A DNA stretch of 17,536 bases, from the NCBI GenBank assembly GCA_001805885.1, contig MHHC01000054.1, positions 1-17,536 on the forward strand, written 5' to 3'. The position numbers and the translations under genes were made by a program. Position 1 is the stretch's first letter. Each line of letters starts with the position of its first letter. The stretch comes from Omnitrophica WOR_2 bacterium RIFCSPLOWO2_12_FULL_51_24. GTDB lineage: Bacteria; Omnitrophota; Gorgyraeia; Pluralincolimonadales; Pluralincolimonadaceae. The notes below the pieces were generated by a model. It did not search any database and was not told where the DNA came from. It saw nothing but the letters and a program-made list of their open reading frames with translations. Positions 1 through 7,379 of this stretch are shown in pieces.

Positions 1-30
1 AGAAATTCCCGCCTTTTTACGTCTATAGTA

Positions 31-53
31 ATGTCCTATAATATTATTGACAT
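31..53. promoter_or_regulatory. Possible operator: AT-rich dyad overlapping the -35 box
   Basis: The arms ATGTC (31-35) and GACAT (49-53) flank a perfect 10-bp palindrome, ATAATATTAT (38-47). The right arm overlaps the -35 hexamer at 47-52. The two dyads have almost the same centre, which is the geometry of a homodimeric regulator site. AT-rich promoter DNA produces such symmetry by chance fairly often, and no regulator gene is present in the window, so this is a candidate only. Confidence 0.3.
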
Positions 54-74
54 ATCCTTTTGATGTGATATAAT
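47..74 (+). promoter_or_regulatory. Strong sigma70-type promoter for the ilv cluster
   Basis: A consensus -35 box TTGACA lies at 47-52 and a consensus -10 box TATAAT at 69-74, separated by 16 bp. A TG at 66-67, one base before the -10 box, also makes it an extended -10 promoter. Transcription would start near 81, leaving a leader of about 40 bases before ilvD. It is the only convincing promoter found in the window, and the genes downstream overlap or nearly abut. The elements are seen directly; activity is inferred. Confidence 0.85.
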
Positions 75-106
75 TTGGGTTTACAATGGCTAACCCTAGG
101 TAATCC

Positions 107-112
107 AAGGAG
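107..112 (+). promoter_or_regulatory. Ribosome binding site deciding the ilvD start
   Basis: AAGGAG lies 7 bases before the ATG at 120. The reading frame is open upstream to a TTG at 75, but that codon overlaps the -10 box, so it cannot be in the mRNA. This fixes the start at 120. Confidence 0.85.
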
Positions 113-119
113 ATATATC

Positions 120-1778
120 ATGTTAAGAAGCGAGAGAGTCAAGAAAGGCCTTGAGAAGGTCGGCAGCAGGTCACTTTTGTATGCTACGGGTCTGACTAAG
201 TCCGAGATGGATAAACCGTTTATCGGCATCGCGTCCAGTTTCACGGACCTTATCCCTGGCCATACCCACATGAGGATGCTTGAGCGGTCTATCGAGCACG
301 GCGTCTATGCCGGAGGCGGCGCTGCTTTCGTCTTCGGAATACCCGGAATTTGCGACGGTATCGCTATGGGGCACATAGGGATGCATTGTTCGCTTCCGTC
401 GAGAGAGCTTATCGCCGATATGGTGGAAATGGTAGCTACCGCCCATGCGCTAGACGGGCTGATCCTGCTTACGAACTGCGACAAGATAACGCCGGGCATG
501 ATGATGGCGGCTTGCAGGCTCGATATTCCGGCTATCGTCGTTACAGGCGGGCCGATGCTCTCTGGCCGTTCGAAGATGAGAAGGCTCTCTTTAGTCAAAG
601 ATACGTTTGAGGCGGTCGGAAGATTCAGGGCAGGCGAGATAGCAAAAGAAGAGCTCGATGAACTCGAGTGCGCGGCTTGCCCGGGACCGGGTTCCTGCCA
701 GGGGCTTTATACCGCGAATACGATGAGCTGCCTCTCCGAGGCGTTTGGTATCGCTATGCCCGGCGGGGCGACGGCTTTAGCTGTTTCGGCTAAGAGGGAG
801 AGGATAGCATACGAGAGCGGCGAACGCATCGTCGAGCTCGTCAAAAAGAATATAACGCCCGGCAAGATAATGAATATGAAATCGTTCGAGAACGCGATGC
901 GCGTCGATATGGCGCTCGGCGGTTCGACGAATACGGTCCTGCATTTGACGGCTATCGCCCATGAATTAGGTATCAGGCTGCCGCTTGAGATGTTCGACAG
1001 GATAAGCAGGGATACGCCGCATATCTCGGACATCCTGCCGGGAGGAAAATATTTTATGGAAGACCTTGAATTCGCGGGCGGCATTCCCGCAGTCTTGAAG
1101 AGACTGAAACCGAAACTCAATAACCTCCAGACGGTCAGCGGCAAGACGATCTACCAGATCGCCGATAGCGCCCGCATAGACGACGAGGAGGTCATAAGGC
1201 CGCTTAACAGGCCTTACCATAAAGAAGGCGGTATCGCGGTACTTTCAGGCAACATCGCGCCGGACGGCGCCGTGGTCAAACAGACCGCCGTCCATGAGAA
1301 GATCAAACATTTCACCGGTAAGGCGAAATGTTTTAATTCGGAAGAGGAAGCGATGAAGGCGATCATGGCCAAGAAGATAAAGGCAGGCGACTGCGTCGTC
1401 ATCCGTTATGAAGGGCCGAGAGGCGGTCCGGGAATGAGGGAGATGCTCTCCCCGACAGCGGCGATCGTCGGGATGGGCCTCGCCGATAAAGTCGCCTTGA
1501 TCACCGACGGAAGGTTCTCCGGCGGCACGCAGGGGCCGTGCATCGGACACATATCGCCCGAGGCGGCCGAGGGCGGGCCTATCGCCGCGATAAAAAACGG
1601 CGACACCATAGAGATCGACATTAATAAGAGGAAACTGGAATTGAAGGTCTCGAAAGCCGAATTGAGAGGACGGATGAGATCGATCAAGGCGCACAGACCG
1701 AAGTTTACTACGGGTTACCTCGCGCGTTACGCGAAACTCGTCACTTCAGCGGGCACAGGCGCAGTTATGAAAGGCTGA
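120..1778 (+). CDS. ilvD: Dihydroxy-acid dehydratase
   Basis: IlvD dehydrates 2,3-dihydroxy-isovalerate and 2,3-dihydroxy-3-methylvalerate to the keto acids that precede Val/Leu and Ile. It is a cytoplasmic Fe-S enzyme. The 552-residue product has the usual family length. Visible motifs are DGIAMGH (about 79-85), SLPSREL (91-97), TNCDKITPGMMMAA (118-131) with cluster cysteine C120, and CPGPGSCQGLYTANTM (187-202) with C193. The early segment reads LIPGHTH, as in E. coli-type IlvD, rather than the PCN version carrying an extra cysteine. Sugar-acid dehydratases such as Edd share the fold, but the ilvBNC neighbours settle the role. The ATG at 120 has an AAGGAG site 7 bases upstream. ilvB starts 7 bases after the stop. 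Confidence 0.96.
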   Translation: MLRSERVKKGLEKVGSRSLLYATGLTKSEMDKPFIGIASSFTDLIPGHTHMRMLERSIEHGVYAGGGAAFVFGIPGICDGIAMGHIGMHCSLPSRELIADMVEMVATAHALDGLILLTNCDKITPGMMMAACRLDIPAIVVTGGPMLSGRSKMRRLSLVKDTFEAVGRFRAGEIAKEELDELECAACPGPGSCQGLYTANTMSCLSEAFGIAMPGGATALAVSAKRERIAYESGERIVELVKKNITPGKIMNMKSFENAMRVDMALGGSTNTVLHLTAIAHELGIRLPLEMFDRISRDTPHISDILPGGKYFMEDLEFAGGIPAVLKRLKPKLNNLQTVSGKTIYQIADSARIDDEEVIRPLNRPYHKEGGIAVLSGNIAPDGAVVKQTAVHEKIKHFTGKAKCFNSEEEAMKAIMAKKIKAGDCVVIRYEGPRGGPGMREMLSPTAAIVGMGLADKVALITDGRFSGGTQGPCIGHISPEAAEGGPIAAIKNGDTIEIDINKRKLELKVSKAELRGRMRSIKAHRPKFTTGYLARYAKLVTSAGTGAVMKG

Positions 1779-1785
1779 TGATCAG

Positions 1786-3459
1786 ATGACTACAAAAATG
1801 AACGGAGCAAAAATATTAGTCGAGTCGCTCAAAAAAGAGGGGGTCGGGGCTGTCTTCGGATATCCCGGAGGGCAGGCCTTGCCGTTATTCGACGCTCTCT
1901 ACGGCTCGGACCTGAAGTTCTATCTGGTCAGGCACGAGCAGGCCGCGGCGCACGCAGCGGATGGTTATGCGCGCGCGACCGGGAAACCCGGCGTCTGTAT
2001 TGCGACATCAGGCCCGGGCGCGACTAACCTCGTCACTGGCATCGCGACCGCGTATATGGATTCGATACCGATAGTCGCGATAACCGGACAGGTCAAGACA
2101 TTCATGATCGGCAATGACGCGTTCCAGGAAGCCGACATCATCGGCATAACGCGCCCGATAACGAAACATAATTATCTCGTCAAGGACGTCAATGACCTCG
2201 CGCGGACAGTCAAGGAGGCATTTCATATAGCTTCGACCGGAAGGCCGGGACCGGTCCTTATTGACCTCCCGTCCGACGTCCAATTGGCCGAGACCGAGTT
2301 TCACTATCCGCACGAGATCCAGATACGCGGTTACAAGCCGACTTATTGCGGACATCCCGGACAGATAAGAAGGGCCGCGAAGATGATAGCCGAATCGAAA
2401 CGGCCGGTTATCTACGCCGGAGGCGGAGTCATCCTCTCCGGTGCGGCAAAGGAGTTAAGGGAGTTCGCCGAGAAGATTAATTCCCCGCTCACAATGACGT
2501 TGTTGGGACTGGGGGCTTTTCCCGCTGATCATGAACTTTCGCTCGGAATGCTGGGTATGCACGGGACAGGTTACGCGAATCACGCTGTCCAGAACTGCGA
2601 TATGCTTATCGCGATAGGAGCGCGTTTCGATGACCGTGTCACCGGAAAGATCGACGAGTTCGCGCCGCACGCCAAGATAATACACATCGATATCGACCCG
2701 TCCGCGATATCAAAGAGCGTGGCGGTCGATCTGCCGATAGTCGGCGATGTCAAATGCGTCTTAAGCGAGCTTTTGAAGATAGTCCATAGGCCGCACGACA
2801 AGGAATGGACAGACAAGATCGTCGAGTGGAAGGAGAAACATCCGCTCAATTATAAACGGGACGATAAACTCCGTCCCCAGTATGTCATCGAACAGATCTG
2901 CGAGGCTACCAAGGGAGACGCGATAATCGCGACCGACGTCGGCCAGCACCAGATGTGGACCGCGCAATGGTATAAGTTCATGAGACCGCGCGAGCTTCTT
3001 TCGAGCGGCGGGCTCGGTACGATGGGTTACGGTTTTCCCGCGGGGATGGGGGCGAAGGTCGGCAGGCCGGATTCACAGGTTTTCGTCATAAGCGGGGACG
3101 GCTCTTTCCAGATGAATATACAGGAACTCTCGACTGCGGTCGTCAACAACATACAAGTCAAGATAGCGATACTTAACAATTCCTATTTGGGGATGGTCCG
3201 CCAGTGGCAGGAGTTCTTCTACGGGAAGCGTTATTCGCACACGAAGCTCGAGAACCCGGATTTCGTCAAGATCGCGGAGGCTTACGGCGCGGCCGGTATA
3301 CGGATCGAGAAGAAGGAAGAGGTCCGTCCGGCGATAGAAAAGGCGATGCATACGAAAAACGTCGTCGTCATGGATTTCAAGGTCGAGGGGGAGGAGAACG
3401 TCTACCCGATGGTCCCTGCCGGCAAACGTCTTGATGATATGATAGGGAGCATGGCATGA
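1786..3459 (+). CDS. ilvB: Acetolactate synthase, large catalytic subunit
   Basis: This ThDP-dependent enzyme condenses pyruvate with pyruvate or 2-oxobutyrate, the first committed step to Val/Leu/Ile. The protein has 557 residues in the usual three-domain order: pyrimidine-binding domain (about 5-165), central domain (190-325) and diphosphate-binding domain (380-530). E51 in RHEQAAAHAADGYA is the expected cofactor-activating glutamate. The ThDP/Mg motif runs from GDGS (437-440) to NN (464-465). The downstream small subunit distinguishes it from other ThDP oxidases and catabolic synthases. The site before the ATG is weak (AAGG, 11 bases upstream), and the gene follows ilvD by 7 bp, so translational coupling is likely. 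Its TGA overlaps the ilvN ATG by four bases. Confidence 0.97.
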   Translation: MTTKMNGAKILVESLKKEGVGAVFGYPGGQALPLFDALYGSDLKFYLVRHEQAAAHAADGYARATGKPGVCIATSGPGATNLVTGIATAYMDSIPIVAITGQVKTFMIGNDAFQEADIIGITRPITKHNYLVKDVNDLARTVKEAFHIASTGRPGPVLIDLPSDVQLAETEFHYPHEIQIRGYKPTYCGHPGQIRRAAKMIAESKRPVIYAGGGVILSGAAKELREFAEKINSPLTMTLLGLGAFPADHELSLGMLGMHGTGYANHAVQNCDMLIAIGARFDDRVTGKIDEFAPHAKIIHIDIDPSAISKSVAVDLPIVGDVKCVLSELLKIVHRPHDKEWTDKIVEWKEKHPLNYKRDDKLRPQYVIEQICEATKGDAIIATDVGQHQMWTAQWYKFMRPRELLSSGGLGTMGYGFPAGMGAKVGRPDSQVFVISGDGSFQMNIQELSTAVVNNIQVKIAILNNSYLGMVRQWQEFFYGKRYSHTKLENPDFVKIAEAYGAAGIRIEKKEEVRPAIEKAMHTKNVVVMDFKVEGEENVYPMVPAGKRLDDMIGSMA

Positions 3460-3971
3460 AACAGACTATATCAGTGCTGGTCGAGAATCACCCGGGAGTC
3501 CTCGCGCGGATCTCAGGGCTTTTTTCCGCGCGCGGTTTCAACATCGATTCGCTCGCGGTCGGAGAGACGGAGGATCCGACCGTCTCGAGGATGACGATAG
3601 TAGTCGACGGCGACGAACGGACGCTTGAGCAGGTCAAGAAACAGCTAAACAAGTTGATAGACGTTATTACGGTCCAGGACCTGACCAAGACGAAATTTAT
3701 CGACCGTGAGCTGATACTCATCAAGGTCGGTGTCCAGAATTCGAAGGACCGCGCGCAGATAATCGAGATCGCGGAGACGATGAAGGCGAATGTCGCGGAC
3801 CTTGGTCTCCATACGATAACCATAGAGGCCGTGGGCGAGACTTCACACGTCGAAAATCTCATCGAGCTTTTGAGGCAATTCGGCATCAAGGAGATCGTCC
3901 GCACGGGAAAGATAGCGATGGAGGTAGAATCCAAAGAAAAAACCAAAACTACAGAGGAGGAAGAAGAATAG
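3456..3971 (+). CDS. ilvN: Acetolactate synthase, small regulatory subunit
   Basis: This regulatory partner of IlvB activates the catalytic subunit and confers feedback inhibition by valine in the family. The 171-residue protein has an N-terminal ACT domain (about 4-78) containing ENHPGVLARISGLFSARGFN, followed by the C-terminal small-subunit domain (about 82-158). The ATG overlaps the ilvB stop (ATGA), and GGGAG lies 6 bases upstream. The protein ends in a charged tail rich in Lys, Thr and five consecutive Glu. That glutamate run is encoded by the purine-rich stretch that also serves as the ilvC ribosome binding site. The symbol ilvH is equally acceptable. Confidence 0.96.
   Translation: MKQTISVLVENHPGVLARISGLFSARGFNIDSLAVGETEDPTVSRMTIVVDGDERTLEQVKKQLNKLIDVITVQDLTKTKFIDRELILIKVGVQNSKDRAQIIEIAETMKANVADLGLHTITIEAVGETSHVENLIELLRQFGIKEIVRTGKIAMEVESKEKTKTTEEEEE
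3954..3960 (+). promoter_or_regulatory. Strong ribosome binding site for ilvC inside ilvN
   Basis: GAGGAGG lies within the last codons of ilvN, 11 bases before the ilvC ATG at 3972. The same bases encode part of the poly-Glu tail of IlvN, so coding and signal functions are overlaid. Confidence 0.7.
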
Positions 3972-4961
3972 ATGTTGAAGATATATTATGACAAAGACGC
4001 GGATCTGAATCTCTTGAAGGGCAAGAAGGTAGCGATAATCGGCTACGGGAACCAGGGACGCGCCCAGGCCTTGAATTTAAGGGATAGCGGCGTGGATGTC
4101 ATCGTCGCCGAACTCGAAGGGACGCCGAATTACGCGCAGGCCGTTAAGGACGATTTTAAGCCCGTTCAAACAAGGGTCGCATCAGAACAGGCGCAGATAG
4201 TACAGATCCTGACCCAGGATCATGTACAGGCGGAGATATATAGATGTTGTGTAGAAAAATATTTGACCGAAGGGAACGCGCTTAATTTTTCGCACGGGTT
4301 CAATATACATTTTAAGGCGATAGTACCGCCGAAGAATATCGATGTCTTCATGATCGCCCCGAAAGGGCCGGGCGCGCTGGTCAGGACGCAGTTCGAGGAA
4401 GGGAAAGGCGTCCCGTGCCTGGTCGCGGTATATCAGGACCATAGCGGAAGCGCCCTGAAACTCGCCCTCGCGTACGCGAAGGCTATCGGCGGCACGAGAG
4501 CCGGCGTCATCGAGACGACATTTAAGGAAGAGGTCGAGACCGACCTGTTCGGCGAACAGGTCGTCCTGTGCGGCGGTGTGACAGAGCTCATCATGGCCGG
4601 TTTCGATACACTGGTCGAGGCCGGATACCAGCCCGAGATAGCTTATTTCGAGTGCCTGCATGAACTGAAACTGATAACAGACCTCATCTACTCGACCGGT
4701 ATACAGGGGATGAGGATGCGCGTTTCAGATACCGCCAAATACGGCGATCTTACGCGAGGCAAGAAGATAATAACCGAAGCGTCCCGTGCCGAGATGAAGA
4801 AGATACTCAAAGACATACAGTCGGGCTCATTCGCCAAAGAATGGCTGGAAGAGAATAAGGCGGGGAGGAAGAACTTCGATATGTTGATGAAGAGGGATGA
4901 GAACCATCTGGTAGAAGTCGTAGGAAGAAAACTTCGCCAGATGATGCCCTGGATAAAATAG
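3972..4961 (+). CDS. ilvC: Ketol-acid reductoisomerase (class I), probable NADH type
   Basis: IlvC isomerises and reduces acetolactate or acetohydroxybutyrate to the dihydroxy acids used by IlvD. The 329-residue length fits class I. The N-terminal Rossmann domain carries GYGNQG (24-29). Expected catalytic residues are present: H108 in SHGFNIHF, K131 in APKGPG, D191 and E195 in ETDLFGEQ, E227 and E231 in YFECLHELKLI, and S252 in VSDTAKYGD. The loop after the second beta strand reads VAELEGTPNY (45-54). NADPH enzymes usually have a pattern like VGLRxGSxSW there, so the phosphate-binding Arg and both Ser are replaced and E47 is gained. NADH preference is inferred from this. The ATG directly follows the ilvN stop. 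Confidence 0.96.
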   Translation: MLKIYYDKDADLNLLKGKKVAIIGYGNQGRAQALNLRDSGVDVIVAELEGTPNYAQAVKDDFKPVQTRVASEQAQIVQILTQDHVQAEIYRCCVEKYLTEGNALNFSHGFNIHFKAIVPPKNIDVFMIAPKGPGALVRTQFEEGKGVPCLVAVYQDHSGSALKLALAYAKAIGGTRAGVIETTFKEEVETDLFGEQVVLCGGVTELIMAGFDTLVEAGYQPEIAYFECLHELKLITDLIYSTGIQGMRMRVSDTAKYGDLTRGKKIITEASRAEMKKILKDIQSGSFAKEWLEENKAGRKNFDMLMKRDENHLVEVVGRKLRQMMPWIK

Positions 4962-4962
4962 C

Positions 4963-4987
4963 GAGGTGGTGCAAAGCACCGGAAAAC
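4963..4987 (+). promoter_or_regulatory. Shine-Dalgarno plus stem-loop before leuA
   Basis: A strong GAGGTGG (4963-4969) lies 18 bases from the leuA ATG, too far for normal use. Between them is a hairpin, GGTGC-AAA-GCACC (4968-4980). If it folds, GAGGT (4963-4967) is left effectively 7 bases from the ATG. This is the widest gap between genes downstream of the promoter. There is no T-run after the stem, so a terminator is unlikely. The geometry is seen; the function is inferred. Confidence 0.45.
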
Positions 4988-6520
4988 ATGGAAAAGATTA
5001 TAATATTCGACACGACATTACGTGATGGGGAGCAATCCCCGGGCGCCTCGCTCGAGTCGCATGAAAAGCTCGAGATAGCCGGGCAACTCGTCCGCCTCAA
5101 CGTGGACGTGATAGAAGCCGGATTCCCAGTATCTTCGCCCGGCGATTTTGCCGCGGTGAAGTCCATTGCGCAAAGGGTAAAGGGGCCTGTGATATGCGGC
5201 CTTGCCCGGTGCATGAAGAAAGATATCGAAGCCGCCGGGGAAGCGATCAAGCCCGCGAAGAGAAAGCGGATACACATATTCCTGGCTACATCGAAGATAC
5301 ATATGAAATATAAATTGCGCAAGGCCGAGGACGAGATCGTAAAACTCGCCATCGAAGGGGTAAAGTATGCCCGCAATTTTACGGACGACGTGGAGTTTTC
5401 ACCGGAGGATGCCTCAAGGAGCGAGAAGAAATTTCTCTACCGCGTCATAGAGCAGGTGATAATCGCCGGCGCCACGACGATAAACATCCCGGACACGGTG
5501 GGCTACGCGATCCCGGAAGAATACGGCGCCTTGATCCGCGACATAAAACGCAATGTCCCCAATATAGGAAGGGCCGTAATAAGTGTCCACTGCCACAATG
5601 ACCTCGGCTTGGGAGTCGCGAATTCCCTGGCCGCGATCAAAAACGGCGCGAGGCAGATCGAGTGCACTATAAACGGCATCGGCGAGCGCGCCGGTAACGC
5701 GTCGCTGGAAGAGATCGTAATGGCGATAAAGACCAGGAATGATTTCTTCGAGAATTTCTCGACCGGCATAGTTACCGAGGAGATATCGAAGACGAGCAGG
5801 CTCGTCTCGAAGTTGACAGGTATTATGGTGCAGCCGAATAAGGCCATAGTCGGGCAAAACGCTTTTGCGCACGAAGCCGGCATACATCAGGACGGCGTCT
5901 TGAAGAGGCGCACGACCTACGAGATAATGAGCCCCGAAGAGATAGGTTTGAGCGCAAGCAGCCTCGTATTGGGCAAACATTCGGGCCGCCACGCTTTTGT
6001 CGAAAAGATGAAGAAACTCGGATATGCTTTGAATGAATCCGGGACAGAGAAGGCGTTCGGGCGTTTCAAGGCCTTGGCCGATAAGAAGAAGTTCATCTAT
6101 GACGAAGACCTCGAGACGTTGATGGATGAGGGCGCCGGCGGTTTCAGCGAGACGTGGAAACTGCTCTCGTTCCGGACTGTCGCCGGGACCGATGAGACGC
6201 CTATCGCCGCGGTAAAACTCCGTTCGAAGGCCGGCATAAAGACCGCCGAAGCCGAGGGCGACGGGCCTGTCGACGCGTGCTGCAAGGCGATCGACAAGAT
6301 AACCAGGACCAAAGGCGAGATGATGGATTATTCCATACAGGCGGTCACCAAGGGCAAGGACGCGTTGGGCGAGGTCACGGTGCGCGTGCGTTCAAAGGAC
6401 AAAGAGGCTATAGGAAAATCGGCTTCCACCGATGTGATCGAGGCTAGCGCCAGGGCGTACCTCAACGCGATAAACAAATTGATACATAAGGGAAACAAGA
6501 GATTGAGAATTGAGATCTAA
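4988..6520 (+). CDS. leuA: 2-isopropylmalate synthase
   Basis: LeuA condenses acetyl-CoA with 2-oxoisovalerate, the entry to leucine synthesis. The 510-residue protein has the catalytic TIM barrel (about 1-270) with TTLRDGEQSPGASL (9-22), whose R12 and D13 are the catalytic and metal-binding residues. Metal ligands H201 and H203 are in VHCHNDLGLGVANS, and GIGERAGNASLEE (230-242) includes N237. A linker with GQNAFAHEAGIHQDGVLK (289-306) follows. A C-terminal regulatory domain (about 380-510), the site of leucine feedback in the family, completes it. The QSPGASL segment and the full regulatory domain favour LeuA over homocitrate or citramalate synthase, as does the ilv context. leuB, leuC and leuD are not in the window. 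The end overlaps aroE by 11 bases. Confidence 0.94.
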   Translation: MEKIIIFDTTLRDGEQSPGASLESHEKLEIAGQLVRLNVDVIEAGFPVSSPGDFAAVKSIAQRVKGPVICGLARCMKKDIEAAGEAIKPAKRKRIHIFLATSKIHMKYKLRKAEDEIVKLAIEGVKYARNFTDDVEFSPEDASRSEKKFLYRVIEQVIIAGATTINIPDTVGYAIPEEYGALIRDIKRNVPNIGRAVISVHCHNDLGLGVANSLAAIKNGARQIECTINGIGERAGNASLEEIVMAIKTRNDFFENFSTGIVTEEISKTSRLVSKLTGIMVQPNKAIVGQNAFAHEAGIHQDGVLKRRTTYEIMSPEEIGLSASSLVLGKHSGRHAFVEKMKKLGYALNESGTEKAFGRFKALADKKKFIYDEDLETLMDEGAGGFSETWKLLSFRTVAGTDETPIAAVKLRSKAGIKTAEAEGDGPVDACCKAIDKITRTKGEMMDYSIQAVTKGKDALGEVTVRVRSKDKEAIGKSASTDVIEASARAYLNAINKLIHKGNKRLRIEI

Positions 6521-7379
6521 AAAAATAGGCGGAAGTTCCAGGATATTCGGGATAATCGGATTTCCCGTGAAGCATACCCTATCGCCGCATTTTCAAAATG
6601 CGGCATTCGCTTCTTTAGGGATGGACGCGCTATATGTGCCGTTTGAGGTAGCTTCCCGCGACCTGAAGGCCGCGGTCCGCGGGCTTAAAGCGCTGGGCAT
6701 ATCAGGCGTCAACGTGACCATCCCGCATAAGCAGGCGGTATTGCCCTTGGTCGATGAGCTTTCGGCCGAAGCGAAGGGTATAGGCGCGGCGAACACGATC
6801 GTATTTTCAAGAAACGGCAAGGCTAAAGCGTACAACACCGACGGAGAAGGGTTCATCCGCTCGCTTAAGGGAGAATTAAAGATAAACCCTAAAGGCAGGT
6901 CCGTTTTGTTATTCGGCTGCGGCGGCGCGGCGAAGGCGATAGCGTTCGTCCTCGCCAGGGAAGGGGTGCGGTCGATCTCGTTCGTCGACCAGGCAGAGAA
7001 GCGCGCGAAAGAACTCGCGGCTAAAATAAAAAAGGATTTTCCCCGTTGCGGCACGAAACATATCCCTTTTCTGAGATCCCGCATAGACGAGGAGGCCCTG
7101 GATTCCGACCTGCTCGTAAACGCGAGCCCTGTGGGGATGCATAAAGGCGATCCCTGCATTATAAATCCCAAGGCGCTGCATAAAGATCTGGCAGTTTACG
7201 ATATCGTATACAATCCGCAGGCTACGCCCCTGTTGAAAGAGGCAAAGAAGCGGGGGATCAGGGCATCGAACGGCCTCGGTATGCTCTTATACCAGGGTGT
7301 TCTTTCGTTCGAGTTATTCACCGGACGGAAGGCGCCGGTTTCCGTAATGCGCGCGGCGCTTAAGAAAGCCATAACATAA
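6510..7379 (+). CDS. aroE: Shikimate dehydrogenase, TTG start
   Basis: AroE reduces 3-dehydroshikimate to shikimate in the cytoplasm. The 289-residue product shows the substrate domain with KHTLSPHFQN (21-30), NVTIPHK (68-74, catalytic K74) and NTDGEGF (109-115, catalytic D111). The nucleotide domain has GCGGAAKA (136-143). The usual NADP-binding signature after the second Rossmann strand is NRT followed by R; here it is VDQAEKRA (159-166), with D160 and Q161 replacing Asn and Arg. That suggests NAD(H) use or relaxed specificity. The start is TTG at 6510, inside leuA. No in-frame ATG occurs before about 6620, which lies past conserved residues, so TTG is required. Confidence 0.94.
   Translation: MRSKKIGGSSRIFGIIGFPVKHTLSPHFQNAAFASLGMDALYVPFEVASRDLKAAVRGLKALGISGVNVTIPHKQAVLPLVDELSAEAKGIGAANTIVFSRNGKAKAYNTDGEGFIRSLKGELKINPKGRSVLLFGCGGAAKAIAFVLAREGVRSISFVDQAEKRAKELAAKIKKDFPRCGTKHIPFLRSRIDEEALDSDLLVNASPVGMHKGDPCIINPKALHKDLAVYDIVYNPQATPLLKEAKKRGIRASNGLGMLLYQGVLSFELFTGRKAPVSVMRAALKKAIT

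Noticed and set aside
37..42. Second TATAAT upstream as another -10 box
   Set aside because: No credible -35 box lies 16-18 bases before it. The TTGACA/TATAAT pair at 47-74 explains the promoter better.
86..103. Five-codon frame (Met-Ala-Asn-Pro-Arg) in the ilvD leader, as a possible attenuator peptide
   Set aside because: It has no Ile, Val or Leu codons and no ribosome site, starts about 5 bases from the expected transcript end, and no alternative hairpins or T-run follow.
4968..4980. ilvC-leuA hairpin as a Rho-independent terminator
   Set aside because: The stem is only 5-6 bp and is followed by GGAAAAC rather than a run of T.
4988..6520. Homocitrate or citramalate synthase instead of LeuA
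   Set aside because: The RDGEQSPGASL and GERAGNASLEE motifs, the complete regulatory domain and the ilv neighbours all fit 2-isopropylmalate synthase better.
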